Positions 42,117 through 50,268 of a stretch of 64,000 bases of DNA are shown here, piece after piece. The stretch lies in assembly GCA_963579025.1 (NCBI GenBank), contig CAUZFZ010000004.1, positions 75,018 through 139,017 of the forward strand. The letters run 5' to 3'. Within the stretch, counting starts at the first letter, position 1, and the number at the start of each line of letters is the position of its first letter. The DNA is from CAUZFZ01 sp963579025 (GTDB taxonomy: Bacteria > Planctomycetota > Planctomycetia > Planctomycetales > Planctomycetaceae). The position numbers were made by a program, and so were the translations under genes. The notes beneath the pieces are model-generated. The model saw only the letters and a program-made list of their open reading frames with translations. It was not told where the DNA came from and did no database searches.

Positions 42117-43892
42117 TTACTCTTCTTTCTTCGCCACTGCCCTCAGCGCGAGATTCGCGGCGTCCTGTACTTGAACGACCTCACTTTGTGCCGCTCCGAT
42201 CAACGCCTGGTTCAGAGCGTCGTCTTCGATAGCGGCCACTGCCGCAATCTCTTTGACGGCCCGTGCAGCGCTCTCCTGTGACCGCCAGTCGCCCTTCGAC
42301 AGGATCGTTGTCAGAAGTGGGACAGCCTTGGGATTCTGCAAAGCTCCCAGAACCCGGGCTCCGTACTGCCAGGAACCGGAGACTTCGCTAATTTCGGCGA
42401 ACAGCGGGGCTTCTATCTTTGCTTTCAATTCCGGATTGGTGCGAGCGACCCGCGCGAGTGCGAAGGAAGACGCATCGCGCGCATTCAGAACGCTGTGGCT
42501 CAGCAGTCCGATCAGCGGCTGAATGGCCGCCTCCGACGGGTAGTACCCGGTTGCCCGAGCGGCGATCGCCGTCTTTCGCCAGTCGACCGGTTTTTCAAGT
42601 AATGGCTGCAGGATCGGTGAGACGGCCGCCAGTTCATCTTCGCTGGCCAGTGGAGCGAGTTGTTCCAGAGACTTACCGGCCGCCTGTCGGACGTTCGACG
42701 TGTCGTCACTGACACACTCGGCGATCGTCTCAATTGCACCGGTGAAACCACTGGCGCCAAGGAGTTTCACGGAATACGCCCGGGCGGACCATTCCTTCGG
42801 CTGTTCCATCGATTCGGTCAACGTCTTCGATGCGACGGCCGCCACGCGGGACGCAAACTGACGATCAACATTGCCGCCCCATTCCCGCATGATCCCGGCA
42901 CGTGTCTTCAGCGACTCGGCCTTTTCGAGTTCCGTCAGCAGCAACGGATACAGTTCCGCTTGTCCGATGTGCTGATCCTTCCGCAGCCCGTTCAGAATGC
43001 GCCGTGCCTCGTTCGTGACATTGACCGTTCGGTCTCCGAGGTTGCGAATGACATAAGGCAGCGCTTCCTGATTTGACGGCCAGCCCCAGTTCCAGATTGT
43101 CCGCAGAGCATACGTCCGCATCCGCCACGATTCGTCGGTCTCGGAACCGTCCCCATGAGTGTCGGCCGCATTGAGCACGGCCGCTGTTGAGTCGGTGTTT
43201 CGAATGTGTTGAAAGAAATGGACGGCCGCGTTGGAGGCATTCAGAATTTCACTACCGAGCACTCCGGCAAGCTTCTCGTAGTCGTCAGGCTGCAGACGGG
43301 CACCCGCGCGAGCGGAGCGTTCGACTCCCTGCACAATCGCCTGTTGAATGCGCCAGTTTTCGGACGGCAGGCCGGCCAGTAGAAACTCGGCGTCTTCCGC
43401 TTTGGCGATCGTCGCCATTGCGCTGTGGACCGCGACGAGAACCGATTCCGAGGCGTCCGGTGCCTGTGCCTTCAGATAATCGCGTGCTGCGTCGACCGGC
43501 AGAATCTTCGCGATCGCCTTGCCTGCTTCGACGGCTGCCTCGATGTCCTTGTCATTCAGCGCCTCCTTGAGTGGTTCAACCGCTGCCTTTGCGCGGATGT
43601 TCCCGAGTGCGGTTGCTGTTTCTTTTCGCAGCAGGCCGCCCTGTTTCGCGTCGAGTTTCGTGATCAGTACCTCGATGACGGCATCACGGTCATCACGAGC
43701 CTTGCCTCCGGGAGAGAAGATGACGCCCAATGACTTCGCAGCACTGGCGGCCACCTTGACGCTGTCGGCCTGAAGATTCTTGAGCAGACGTGGAACAGGA
43801 TCGATGTCCGTTCCGGCTTCCTGGGCCGGGCACAGACCTGCACTGCAAGTCGCGACTGTAAGCATTGCGATCGTGAGCTGTTTCGTAAGCAT
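42117..43892 (-). CDS. Exported HEAT-repeat protein
   Basis: The product is 591 residues. The signal peptide is MLTKQLTIAMLTVATCSAGL, then CPAQEAG; the Cys could be a lipid site, but the context is not a clean lipobox. The rest is made of HEAT-like helical pairs: VAASAAKSLGVIFSPGG, LLRKETATALGNIRAKAAVE, NVRQAAGKSLEQLAPLAS and AASSFALARV-type units throughout. It is a protein-binding scaffold in the periplasm; its partner is unknown. It is divergent from the DUF1080 gene. Confidence 0.87.
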   Translation of the reverse strand: MLTKQLTIAMLTVATCSAGLCPAQEAGTDIDPVPRLLKNLQADSVKVAASAAKSLGVIFSPGGKARDDRDAVIEVLITKLDAKQGGLLRKETATALGNIRAKAAVEPLKEALNDKDIEAAVEAGKAIAKILPVDAARDYLKAQAPDASESVLVAVHSAMATIAKAEDAEFLLAGLPSENWRIQQAIVQGVERSARAGARLQPDDYEKLAGVLGSEILNASNAAVHFFQHIRNTDSTAAVLNAADTHGDGSETDESWRMRTYALRTIWNWGWPSNQEALPYVIRNLGDRTVNVTNEARRILNGLRKDQHIGQAELYPLLLTELEKAESLKTRAGIMREWGGNVDRQFASRVAAVASKTLTESMEQPKEWSARAYSVKLLGASGFTGAIETIAECVSDDTSNVRQAAGKSLEQLAPLASEDELAAVSPILQPLLEKPVDWRKTAIAARATGYYPSEAAIQPLIGLLSHSVLNARDASSFALARVARTNPELKAKIEAPLFAEISEVSGSWQYGARVLGALQNPKAVPLLTTILSKGDWRSQESAARAVKEIAAVAAIEDDALNQALIGAAQSEVVQVQDAANLALRAVAKKEE

Positions 43893-44065
43893 GCTGTCCC
43901 CTCGGATGCGTCTGTCGTGGTTGGCACCGCATTCAGGCGGTATTTATAGGTGACCTCTTCCCACGCCCCGTGACACTTGCTGAACTTCGTCGTTCGTGAG
44001 ACTCTGGCGGACTCAGCGGAACGAGCCGCAGGTTGTCCGCGAATTCTGACCACGCGTCTATCGAC

Positions 44066-44866
44066 ATGAAAGTGACTCGCATGAACAACAGTCGCTGCTG
44101 GCTGACAACGATTCTGTTACTGGGGCTGGCTTCCAATCAGTGCCAGGTCGCGCTGGCCGAGGTTGGCGTTGGAGCAAAGCCGCTGAAGGAGGCGGAAGTC
44201 ATTCTCGATGGCAGTCGCAAGATGCTGGATAAGAAGTGGACTTACTGGGAAGGCCCACGGTTTCAGTCATCGCTGCCGATCAAATGGAAGGTTGTGGACG
44301 ATCCAATCGATGAGGGTAACGTCATCATGACCGACGATCCCGTCGCTGCCGGAGGGAAGTATGGGACCGCGGACATCGTTACGAAAAAGAAGTACCGCGA
44401 CTTCCGGCTGCATGTCGAGTTTCTGGCCATGAAGAAAGGCGGCAACAGCGGTGTCTACCTGCAGAACCGCTACGAGATCCAGGTGCTCGATGGCGACACG
44501 TCAGCTCACGGCATGGGAGCGGTGATCAACGAGCGCGCGGCGCCGCCCGATCTGTATAACGGCACGGGAAAATGGAACGCCTACGACATCACGTTTCGGG
44601 CTGCGCGATTCAAAGACGGCAAGCGTGCTGAGACAGCGTTCGTGACGATGTACTTCAACGGAAAGAAGGCGCACTCGAACCAGAAGATCAACAAAGTCTG
44701 GGGCGGTCCGAATTCCGGGATCGATGGTGGCAATGACGGAGGCCGGGGCATCACGGATCGACCAGGCGGTCTGAAGCTGCAGTGCGAAGGTCACGATGTC
44801 CGCTACCGCAACATCTGGATCAAAGAACTCGACCTAGACAAGCCGGATACGGAATTCGAAGAGTAG
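44066..44866 (+). CDS. DUF1080 / 3-keto-disaccharide hydrolase-fold protein
   Basis: The product is 266 residues from the ATG at 44066; the ATG at 44081 is equally possible. The signal peptide is around CWLTTILLLGLASNQCQVALA. The concanavalin-like jelly-roll shows TADIVTKKKYRDFRLHVEFL, KKGGNSGVYLQNRYEIQVLD and a final VRYRNIWIKELD, the hallmarks of the DUF1080 family that is greatly expanded in planctomycetes. Some members hydrolyse 3-keto-glycosides; activity of this copy is inferred only. Confidence 0.9.
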   Translation: MKVTRMNNSRCWLTTILLLGLASNQCQVALAEVGVGAKPLKEAEVILDGSRKMLDKKWTYWEGPRFQSSLPIKWKVVDDPIDEGNVIMTDDPVAAGGKYGTADIVTKKKYRDFRLHVEFLAMKKGGNSGVYLQNRYEIQVLDGDTSAHGMGAVINERAAPPDLYNGTGKWNAYDITFRAARFKDGKRAETAFVTMYFNGKKAHSNQKINKVWGGPNSGIDGGNDGGRGITDRPGGLKLQCEGHDVRYRNIWIKELDLDKPDTEFEE

Positions 44867-44899
44867 AGCGGGTGGCCGGAAGTGATCACCAACGGAAAA

Positions 44900-44922
44900 C
44901 CAAACTCTTGCGAGTTCGGCTA
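44900..44922. repeat. Half copy of the GTAGCCGAA repeat
   Basis: CCAAACTCTTGCGAGTTCGG plus TA matches, with one change, the right arm of the inverted repeat at 47205-47267. The expected left arm upstream (around 44873-44890) is strongly degenerate. It lies downstream of the DUF1080 gene. Confidence 0.6.
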
Positions 44923-44942
44923 TGACGTTCGCCTGCATATAA

Positions 44943-44985
44943 ACACAAAAAACGAGCCGCAGGCCGTTGTCGGACTGGGGCTCGT
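44943..44985 (-). terminator. Rho-independent terminator of the anti-sigma-type gene
   Basis: The stem ACGAGCC (44952-44958) pairs with GGCTCGT (44979-44985). It is followed on the minus strand by a T-rich run (complement of AAACACAAAAAA, 44941-44952). It lies about 20 bases beyond the stop at 45006. Confidence 0.75.
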
Positions 44986-45005
44986 TGATGTGACTGCCGC
45001 GTGAT

Positions 45006-45452
45006 TCAGTTGGCTCCGAGGCAGCAGTCGCGACGCATCGTGACCTGATTGCCGCGGTCGTTGTATTCCACGGAACTCATGAAGTGATTCATCATGAGCA
45101 ACCCACGACCACCCGGCCGCTGTGCATTCTGAGGCGTACGCGGGTCTGCGACTCGCTCGGCCCTGAATCCCGGACCTTCGTCTTCCACTTCGATCCAGAC
45201 TTCGTTGCCGCAGAAACCGTAGGCCACGCGGACATGCCGGCTGGAGTCACCTCCGTTGCCGTGAAGAACCGCGTTCACCATCGCTTCGTGAATCCCATGG
45301 CGCAGCGCCAGTGATTCAGAACCGGACACGCCGCACGCTTCGACCCGTTCGACGAATCGTTCGACAACATCGTTAGCAACTTCGAGTCGGCTTGGAATGC
45401 GCAGTTCCCAGAAGCTCTCGCACATCAATTCGTGTCTGACGCTGGAGACCAT
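45006..45452 (-). CDS. Anti-sigma-factor-type ATP-binding protein (RsbW-like)
   Basis: The product is 148 residues of the GHKL fold without a kinase dimerisation domain. HEAMVNAVLHGN is the N-box, VEDEGPGF the G1 box and GGRGLLMM the G2 box. Such proteins are serine kinases or switch proteins of partner-switching systems controlling sigma factors or c-di-GMP responses. No anti-sigma antagonist or PP2C phosphatase is adjacent, so the partner is elsewhere. It is apparently monocistronic with its own terminator. Confidence 0.88.
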   Translation of the reverse strand: MVSSVRHELMCESFWELRIPSRLEVANDVVERFVERVEACGVSGSESLALRHGIHEAMVNAVLHGNGGDSSRHVRVAYGFCGNEVWIEVEDEGPGFRAERVADPRTPQNAQRPGGRGLLMMNHFMSSVEYNDRGNQVTMRRDCCLGAN

Positions 45453-45696
45453 TTCCCTCTCCCGTTTTGCTGTCTCTCGGATTGTTCCCCTGCGTCCGGG
45501 TTCCCCTGAGACCGGCCGCAGACAATTCCGAATCGGCTGTTACGTCCCTCGGCATTCGGCCTTAACCGTTTCACCCGGGATGCCCGTTCGGTTGCGGAGA
45601 ACTCTACCCTTCGTCACGTCGTGAACGACCCGTAAAACGAGGCATACCCCTCAAACGAACGATGAGACGTTCGCTCTGTCAGGATTGTTCCGGTCA

Positions 45697-45760
45697 AATA
45701 AAAAATGACGCCCGGTCGGCCGAGTGACTGGCAGGGCGAGTTCGTCACTCGGCCGCCGGG
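45697..45760 (-). terminator. Rho-independent terminator overlapping the DHPS-like stop codon
   Basis: CGGCCGAGTGAC (45717-45728) pairs with GTCACTCGGCCG (45744-45755), extended by CCCGG/CCGGG outside. On the minus strand a run of T (complement of AAATAAAAAA, 45697-45706) follows. The stop codon at 45745-45747 lies inside the stem. Confidence 0.8.
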
Positions 45761-47172
45761 GTCTGCTCACTCGTACCGGGATGACACCATCCCTCTTGCA
45801 CTGATTCGGCCGAAAGGAAGCCCCACGTTAGCTCTTCATCCTGAATGTATTGTTTATGGAGACTGAGAGCCGTGGCGGCTTTGCTAAGTTCAACGCCCAG
45901 GTAAAACGCATGGCCCTCGGACAACGTGTCTGTCGCATCGGCACGCACACGTTTGAACAATTCGAGCGGTTCAGTGCCGCGCCAGTAACCATCACGGTTC
46001 ATCACGTGCAGTTCACCACGCTCGGCGAAAATCCGGTAATTCGGATCCTTCAATTGAGCCGCGAGTGCCTGCAGCGTTTCGTCGCCTTGCTCGGTTATGC
46101 GCGAATCACGCAGCGCAACGAGACTCGAGTCAACATGCTTGGGCAACGCCTGATGCTGCACACTGTGATGGACCTGTCGACGCGCCAGATCGAATTCCCG
46201 CACGGACGATCGCGCCCAGTTGATGACTTCCGTTGTCAGGACACTTCTGATTCCCAGTTCTTCGCAGATGCCCGCCAGCAGGAAATTGACACCGGCGGAG
46301 TCGACTTCGGTTAGCTCGGTCAGGTTGCCGATTCCCATCATCATTTCAACGTCTGGCCAGCGGCGTCGGGCGTCGAAGTAGCGGCTCAGCGAGGTCGCAA
46401 ATCCGAAACCGATCGGTTCAATGATGGGGTCGATGCGGTAGTGGGCATCGCATGCGTCGAGCTGTTCAACAATCGGCTCCAGACTATCGATCGAAAACGG
46501 TGCGTCAGGGATCGCCACCAGTTCTGCGTCGAGCTGTGTTGCCCATTCGATGTTGGACGTGTTGCAGCTCAACACCAGTTCCGCTCCGGCCGCGACAGAC
46601 GCTTCGACCTCCGCGCGATCGAAGCTGTCGATGGAAATCCGCAGGCCGCGATCAACGAGCATGCGCGTCACTTCGCCAACGCGCGACCAGGATTCGCCGG
46701 GGATGCAGCCAATATCAATTAAGTCTGCTCCACTGCCGCGGAAGTGTTCGGCAAGTTCGACGATCTGCTGATCGCTCATCCGCGGTGCGTGATTGATCTC
46801 GGCCAGGATCTCGATCGAGTAGTTGCTCAAATCGATCGGCTCTTTGTCGGCCTGGCCGAAGAACTGTGGCAGATCAAACAGGCTCTTCGGGCCCAGTTCG
46901 AACCGCAGCCCGAATCTGTCTTCGAGCCGTGTCACTTCACCCAGGCACCAGCCCGGCAAAATGACACGGTCAAAGTGCTCACCAATTTCGAGTTGCCGGG
47001 CCAGCCAGTCCGTGTGCAGCAGCGCGGCGACGCTGATTTTTGTGACGTGAATGTCGCCGTCGAAGTCGACTTCTTCGGCGAGCTGGTCGACGACACGTCG
47101 CAGCGATTGCTCGGCCAGCCGGCCGGTCACAAACAGGATTCGCTCTTTGGGCATGTCCGGAATTGTAATCAC
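45745..47172 (-). CDS. Dihydropteroate synthase-like protein (DUF6513/tetrahydromethanopterin type)
   Basis: The product is 475 residues; a Met six residues on is an alternative start. The N-terminal about 120 residues (RILFVTGRLAEQSLRRVVDQ and VILPGWCLGEV) are the domain seen in archaeal-type DHPS-related proteins. Next is a TIM barrel with DLIDIGCIPGESWSRV and RISIDSFDRAEVEASVAAGA, which parallels the pterin-binding segments of DHPS. ELVLSCNTSNIEWA, then IDPIIEPIGFGFATSLSRY and MMGIGNLTELTEVDSAGVNF are shared with methanopterin-type members. It probably acts in tetrahydromethanopterin biosynthesis rather than folate; planctomycetes are known to carry that C1 pathway. The C-terminus has an extra about 100 residues. 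Confidence 0.82.
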   Translation of the reverse strand: MITIPDMPKERILFVTGRLAEQSLRRVVDQLAEEVDFDGDIHVTKISVAALLHTDWLARQLEIGEHFDRVILPGWCLGEVTRLEDRFGLRFELGPKSLFDLPQFFGQADKEPIDLSNYSIEILAEINHAPRMSDQQIVELAEHFRGSGADLIDIGCIPGESWSRVGEVTRMLVDRGLRISIDSFDRAEVEASVAAGAELVLSCNTSNIEWATQLDAELVAIPDAPFSIDSLEPIVEQLDACDAHYRIDPIIEPIGFGFATSLSRYFDARRRWPDVEMMMGIGNLTELTEVDSAGVNFLLAGICEELGIRSVLTTEVINWARSSVREFDLARRQVHHSVQHQALPKHVDSSLVALRDSRITEQGDETLQALAAQLKDPNYRIFAERGELHVMNRDGYWRGTEPLELFKRVRADATDTLSEGHAFYLGVELSKAATALSLHKQYIQDEELTWGFLSAESVQEGWCHPGTSEQTPAAE

Positions 47173-47204
47173 CCGGGCCGTGTGCCGAGATCAGCTTCCG
47201 AGGG

Positions 47205-47267
47205 GTAGCCGAAGTCGCCAGACTTTGGCCGGACCTGGGGAGACCAAACTCTGGCGAGTTCGGCTAC
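47205..47267. repeat. 24-bp inverted repeat, GTAGCCGAA family
   Basis: The arms at 47205-47228 (GTAGCCGAAGTCGCCAGACT plus TTGG) and 47244-47267 match with two mismatches around a 15-base loop. The element lies between the DHPS-like start and the GH3 stop, on a possible shared transcript. A half copy is at 44900-44922. Confidence 0.85.
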
Positions 47268-47294
47268 ATCCATCAGTTCACGGCTGACAGAGCC

Positions 47295-49013
47295 CTAAGT
47301 TGCGACGCAATCCGCAGCCGGGAGTTGTTCAAACTCCTTTCGCACGGTGGCCGCCTTCTTCATGTCCGGGATGAGGTACGGGTGCTTGTACTGCTCGGAG
47401 CTCCCACCAATTTCGCTCTGCCTCATTTCCGCAAGGTGTTGCCAGGCACCGTAAGGAACCGAACGGGTGCGGATTTCAGCCAGCCGGCTTGTGGTTCGCT
47501 TCTCACCGTACTCACAGTTCGACTGACTGAGTCGAGACTCGACCTGTTCTGAAAAAGCGGTGAGTTGATGGCTGGCGGGCATGTCCGAGTTCTCGAACAG
47601 CAGCTCATACCGAGGAGGCTCGCCCCAGACCGGCACCATGGTGAAGCGGTCGGCACGGTGGTCAAATTCTGCCAGCGTCTCCTGCACCGCGCTGACGATT
47701 TGTGATTCGGACAGCTTCTCGCCCGTGATGCTGGAGATGTGGGCACCCTTGTGCAGGAACCGCAATACCGGCGTTGTCCCAGTGAAGCCAACGCAACGCA
47801 CGACGTCGCAGATGTCGTAGCGATACAACCCCGACGACGTCGTCAGCAGAATGTAGTAATTGCGGTCCGGCTGCAGTTCGTGGGCTTCCAGCACGACAGG
47901 ATCGGGCGTGTCGTACTCGTCCTCCGGAATGAACTCGAAATAGTGGGACGAGATGTCCAGCACGCCGTCGGGCGAGTTGCTATCAAACGGAATCGTCATC
48001 CGACCTTCGCTGGCCGACAGCCCGTGATCGCGGATCGCGGTGGATTGCCCGTAGTGCTCGCGGAGAGACGGCAGGTAAGCCGCACAGCTCCCGGCCGTCC
48101 AGACGGCGAGAAACTGCAACAGCGGCCAGAAGTCCTTCGGGCTGAGGTGCCCCGTTCGCTCAACACAGGCTTCCAGCTCCCGGGCGCGAACCGGGTTGCG
48201 CTTCGCAATCTGTCGTGACAGAGCTTTTGCGATCGGACCGGGCAGTCTGTCCTGGCAGTTCAGAGTGCCGTCGAAGACGTCTCGGATCAGTTGTTCTCGA
48301 TTCTGCTCGGCGACCTGTGCCACACGGATCAGTGTGCTGGGATTGGCCGTCATGACCATCCCGATTTCCGGATCGGCCAGACCCAGTCGCAACGCGGTGT
48401 AGTACTTCGTATCGGGCTCAGCGATCTGCGAGATTGCAGCCGGCAACGTGTAGAGCATCCGAATCGCGCGCCGCTGCATGACGGCAACGAGGCCCGAGAT
48501 GTTGCCACACGGTGTGCCGCCGTCCGTTCGAAACCGGTTGTAGTCGCCGGCGATGTAGAAGATCTTCAGCCGCTTCAGCAGCGGAAACTCATCAAACCCC
48601 TTGATGCCCCAGGCCTGCCAGCCGCGCCGATAGTCGTCGTAGAACCGCTGTGTCACCGGGATGAACTTGGAACCGGACGTCGTTCCGCTGCTCAGTGCAA
48701 ACATCAGCAATGGGTTGTGGCTTCCCAGCAGGGCTCTGGAGTCACCCTGCCTCAACGACTCGATCGCGTCAGAGTAGAAATCATACTGCGTGACGGGCAG
48801 GCAGTTGCGAAGGTCCGTGACAGAACGTGCCCGATCCAAACCGTGCGCGGCAGCGAACCTGGAATCTCGATTCAGGTCCAGCAGGGAAGCTAACACCCTC
48901 GCCTGAGTCGCCTGGCAGTCCTGCAGACTCGCAAGGAACTTCGACCGATTATGCCGTAGATGCAATCGGACAAGCAGCCCGGCAGAAGATCGCAGATGAC
49001 CGGAAATTGTCAT
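47295..49013 (-). CDS. GH3 auxin-responsive-promoter family protein (acyl-adenylate/amido-synthetase-like)
   Basis: The product is 572 residues and matches the full GH3 family length. ALSSGTTSGSKFIPVTQRFY is the ATP/AMP-binding motif. NYYILLTTSSGLYRYDICDV and VRCVGFTGTTPVLRFLHKG are the second and third signatures. Plant members conjugate amino acids to acyl-adenylates; bacterial members are uncharacterised, so the reaction here is unknown. It is 123 bases downstream of the DHPS-like gene on the same strand, with a palindrome between. Confidence 0.88.
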   Translation of the reverse strand: MTISGHLRSSAGLLVRLHLRHNRSKFLASLQDCQATQARVLASLLDLNRDSRFAAAHGLDRARSVTDLRNCLPVTQYDFYSDAIESLRQGDSRALLGSHNPLLMFALSSGTTSGSKFIPVTQRFYDDYRRGWQAWGIKGFDEFPLLKRLKIFYIAGDYNRFRTDGGTPCGNISGLVAVMQRRAIRMLYTLPAAISQIAEPDTKYYTALRLGLADPEIGMVMTANPSTLIRVAQVAEQNREQLIRDVFDGTLNCQDRLPGPIAKALSRQIAKRNPVRARELEACVERTGHLSPKDFWPLLQFLAVWTAGSCAAYLPSLREHYGQSTAIRDHGLSASEGRMTIPFDSNSPDGVLDISSHYFEFIPEDEYDTPDPVVLEAHELQPDRNYYILLTTSSGLYRYDICDVVRCVGFTGTTPVLRFLHKGAHISSITGEKLSESQIVSAVQETLAEFDHRADRFTMVPVWGEPPRYELLFENSDMPASHQLTAFSEQVESRLSQSNCEYGEKRTTSRLAEIRTRSVPYGAWQHLAEMRQSEIGGSSEQYKHPYLIPDMKKAATVRKEFEQLPAADCVAT

Positions 49014-49213
49014 GATGTCTTTGGCATTTCAGACAGGACCATCCCGGTGGGAGGCGTCTGCGTTTCTGGTTGGCGAGACTCGCGGAGTGCAAGAGTGGGG
49101 GAAAAAGGCAGGGCGATTCATTCTGCAGAGAATGGAGAAACCAGACAACCCGAGTCACTCCTCACTCGTGAGCCACAGCTTGCCGGGCACAGCTCGCGCC
49201 GATTCACGTGACA

Positions 49214-49253
49214 AACGAAAAAAGCCGGCAGCTCGAATACACGAACCACCGGC
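49214..49253 (-). terminator. Rho-independent terminator of the small basic protein gene
   Basis: GCCGG (49224-49228) pairs with CCGGC (49249-49253) and is followed on the minus strand by TTTTTT (complement of 49218-49223). It lies about 30 bases after the stop at 49282. The stem is short but well placed. Confidence 0.55.
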
Positions 49254-49281
49254 CTGGATGTCACGACGAAACCGCTGACTT

Positions 49282-49509
49282 TCATTCGACTGCTGCGTCC
49301 GCGCCTTCTTCTCCCTCTTCTTCCGTCTTCTTTTTCTTCTTCCGGCCGACATTCGTTTTCGGCACTAACGTCTTGGGCAAACCCAGCACGCTCTTGGATT
49401 CGTCCCAGCGATCCTCGTCCTTCAATTTCTCAATTCGCTCATCACGCTTCATTACATTGCGGGCCCGGGCCAGCCGGTTTCCACGTTTGAGGCTCTTGTC
49501 GATGCTCAC
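49282..49509 (-). CDS. Small basic protein of the Planctomycetes/Verrucomicrobia/Chlamydiae type
   Basis: The product is 75 residues. MSIDKSLKRGNRLARARNVM, then KRDERIEKLKDEDRW, SVLGLPKTLVPK and KTNVGRKKKKK fit the conserved small basic protein family (MSIHxSLK...RNVLTRxERIEKLKxxxRW...GLPK). A Lys run and an acidic tail (TEEEGEEGADAAVE) follow. Strong basicity and conservation suggest RNA or ribosome association, but this is inference. It is probably monocistronic. Confidence 0.85.
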   Translation of the reverse strand: MSIDKSLKRGNRLARARNVMKRDERIEKLKDEDRWDESKSVLGLPKTLVPKTNVGRKKKKKTEEEGEEGADAAVE

Positions 49510-49644
49510 GATACGCTCCAGTTTGCAAACCGACTTCCGAGTGGACTAGATCCGACGCGACGGAGAACTTCGGTACTTTCCGCGTCGCATTACCGCGACC
49601 AACCAGAAACGCAGTTTTCGATCGTGTCTGGTGTATCCTGCGGT

Positions 49645-49683
49645 CCGTCTGCGAAAGACGGCTCAGCCCGGCAACCGGCCGGG
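49645..49683. other. Tandem hairpins in the sbp/blaI intergenic region
   Basis: CCGTCTGCGAAAGACGG (49645-49661, 5-base loop) and CCCGGCAACCGGCCGGG (49667-49683) lie side by side in the 345-base divergent gap 49510-49854. They may form an RNA leader or small RNA. No long T-run follows, so they are not ordinary terminators. Apart from the operators at 49797, nothing else is seen in the gap. Confidence 0.35.
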
Positions 49684-49796
49684 GAGCGAGGATTCTAGGC
49701 CTCAGTCGTTGTTGATTCAACTCGCTAATTATTGCTGGAAGTCTGACGGACGTCGCTGTTTGTCGGCGAAACCGGACAACGCAACGATGCTAAATG

Positions 49797-49843
49797 CGAC
49801 ATTTGTCGTTTTTCTCCTTGCGTAAAACGACGCGTGTCGTTTT
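49797..49843 (+). promoter_or_regulatory. Two BlaI-type operator dyads
   Basis: CGACATTTGTCG (49797-49808) and CGACGCGTGTCG (49828-49839, within a longer dyad AAAACGAC/GTCGTTTT at 49824-49843) share the half-site CGAC and inverted TGTCG. Their centres are 31 bases apart, about three helical turns. They lie just before the blaI start and should be its autoregulatory sites, as in bla/mec systems. Confidence 0.8.
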
Positions 49844-49854
49844 AAATGTCATGT

Positions 49855-50268
49855 ATGACTCAGAGCACAGAGAAGATACCGGACGCGGAACGCGATGTGC
49901 TGGTCTGCCTCACGCAGCTTGGCGAGGCCACGGTCAAAGAAATTCGCGCAGCGCTCCAGCCGGTCCGAAAGCTGGAAGCCTCGTCCGTGCTGACGCTGCT
50001 GAAGCGGCTCGAGTCACGCCAGCTTGTCACGCGTCGCAAGGCGGATAAGGGCAAGGCCTTCGTGTTTCGACCGACGCCCGAATCGGCTCGCGCGTACCGG
50101 CACCTGATGAAGGACCTGTTTCAGCGCGTCTTTGCCGGCGACACGCTGGCCTTCATGGCTTCGTTCTTTGAAACGCAGAAGCCGTCGCGGGACGAGATCG
50201 CGCAACTGCAGAATCTGCTGGACGGTTTGCGGGCCGATCAGGATCAGAAAGGGACGGACAGCAAATGA
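49855..50268 (+). CDS. blaI: BlaI/MecI-family transcriptional repressor
   Basis: The product is about 137 residues from the ATG at 49855; an ATG at 49846 directly abuts the operator and is less likely. KIPDAERDVLVCLTQLGEAT, VKEIRAALQPVRKLEASSVL and TLLKRLESRQLVTRRKADKG form the winged helix. FQRVFAGDTLAFMASFFETQ is the dimer/cleavage region. It should bind the dyads upstream and be inactivated by the co-encoded BlaR1-like protease. The stop overlaps the next start as ATGA (50265-50268). Confidence 0.92.
   Translation: MTQSTEKIPDAERDVLVCLTQLGEATVKEIRAALQPVRKLEASSVLTLLKRLESRQLVTRRKADKGKAFVFRPTPESARAYRHLMKDLFQRVFAGDTLAFMASFFETQKPSRDEIAQLQNLLDGLRADQDQKGTDSK

Noticed and set aside
49661..49680. 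AGCCCGGCAACC, reminiscent of the SAM-I riboswitch core
   Set aside because: The other conserved SAM-I parts (GGAGGGACTGGCCC-type segment, kink-turn and T-run) are absent, and no methionine gene follows.
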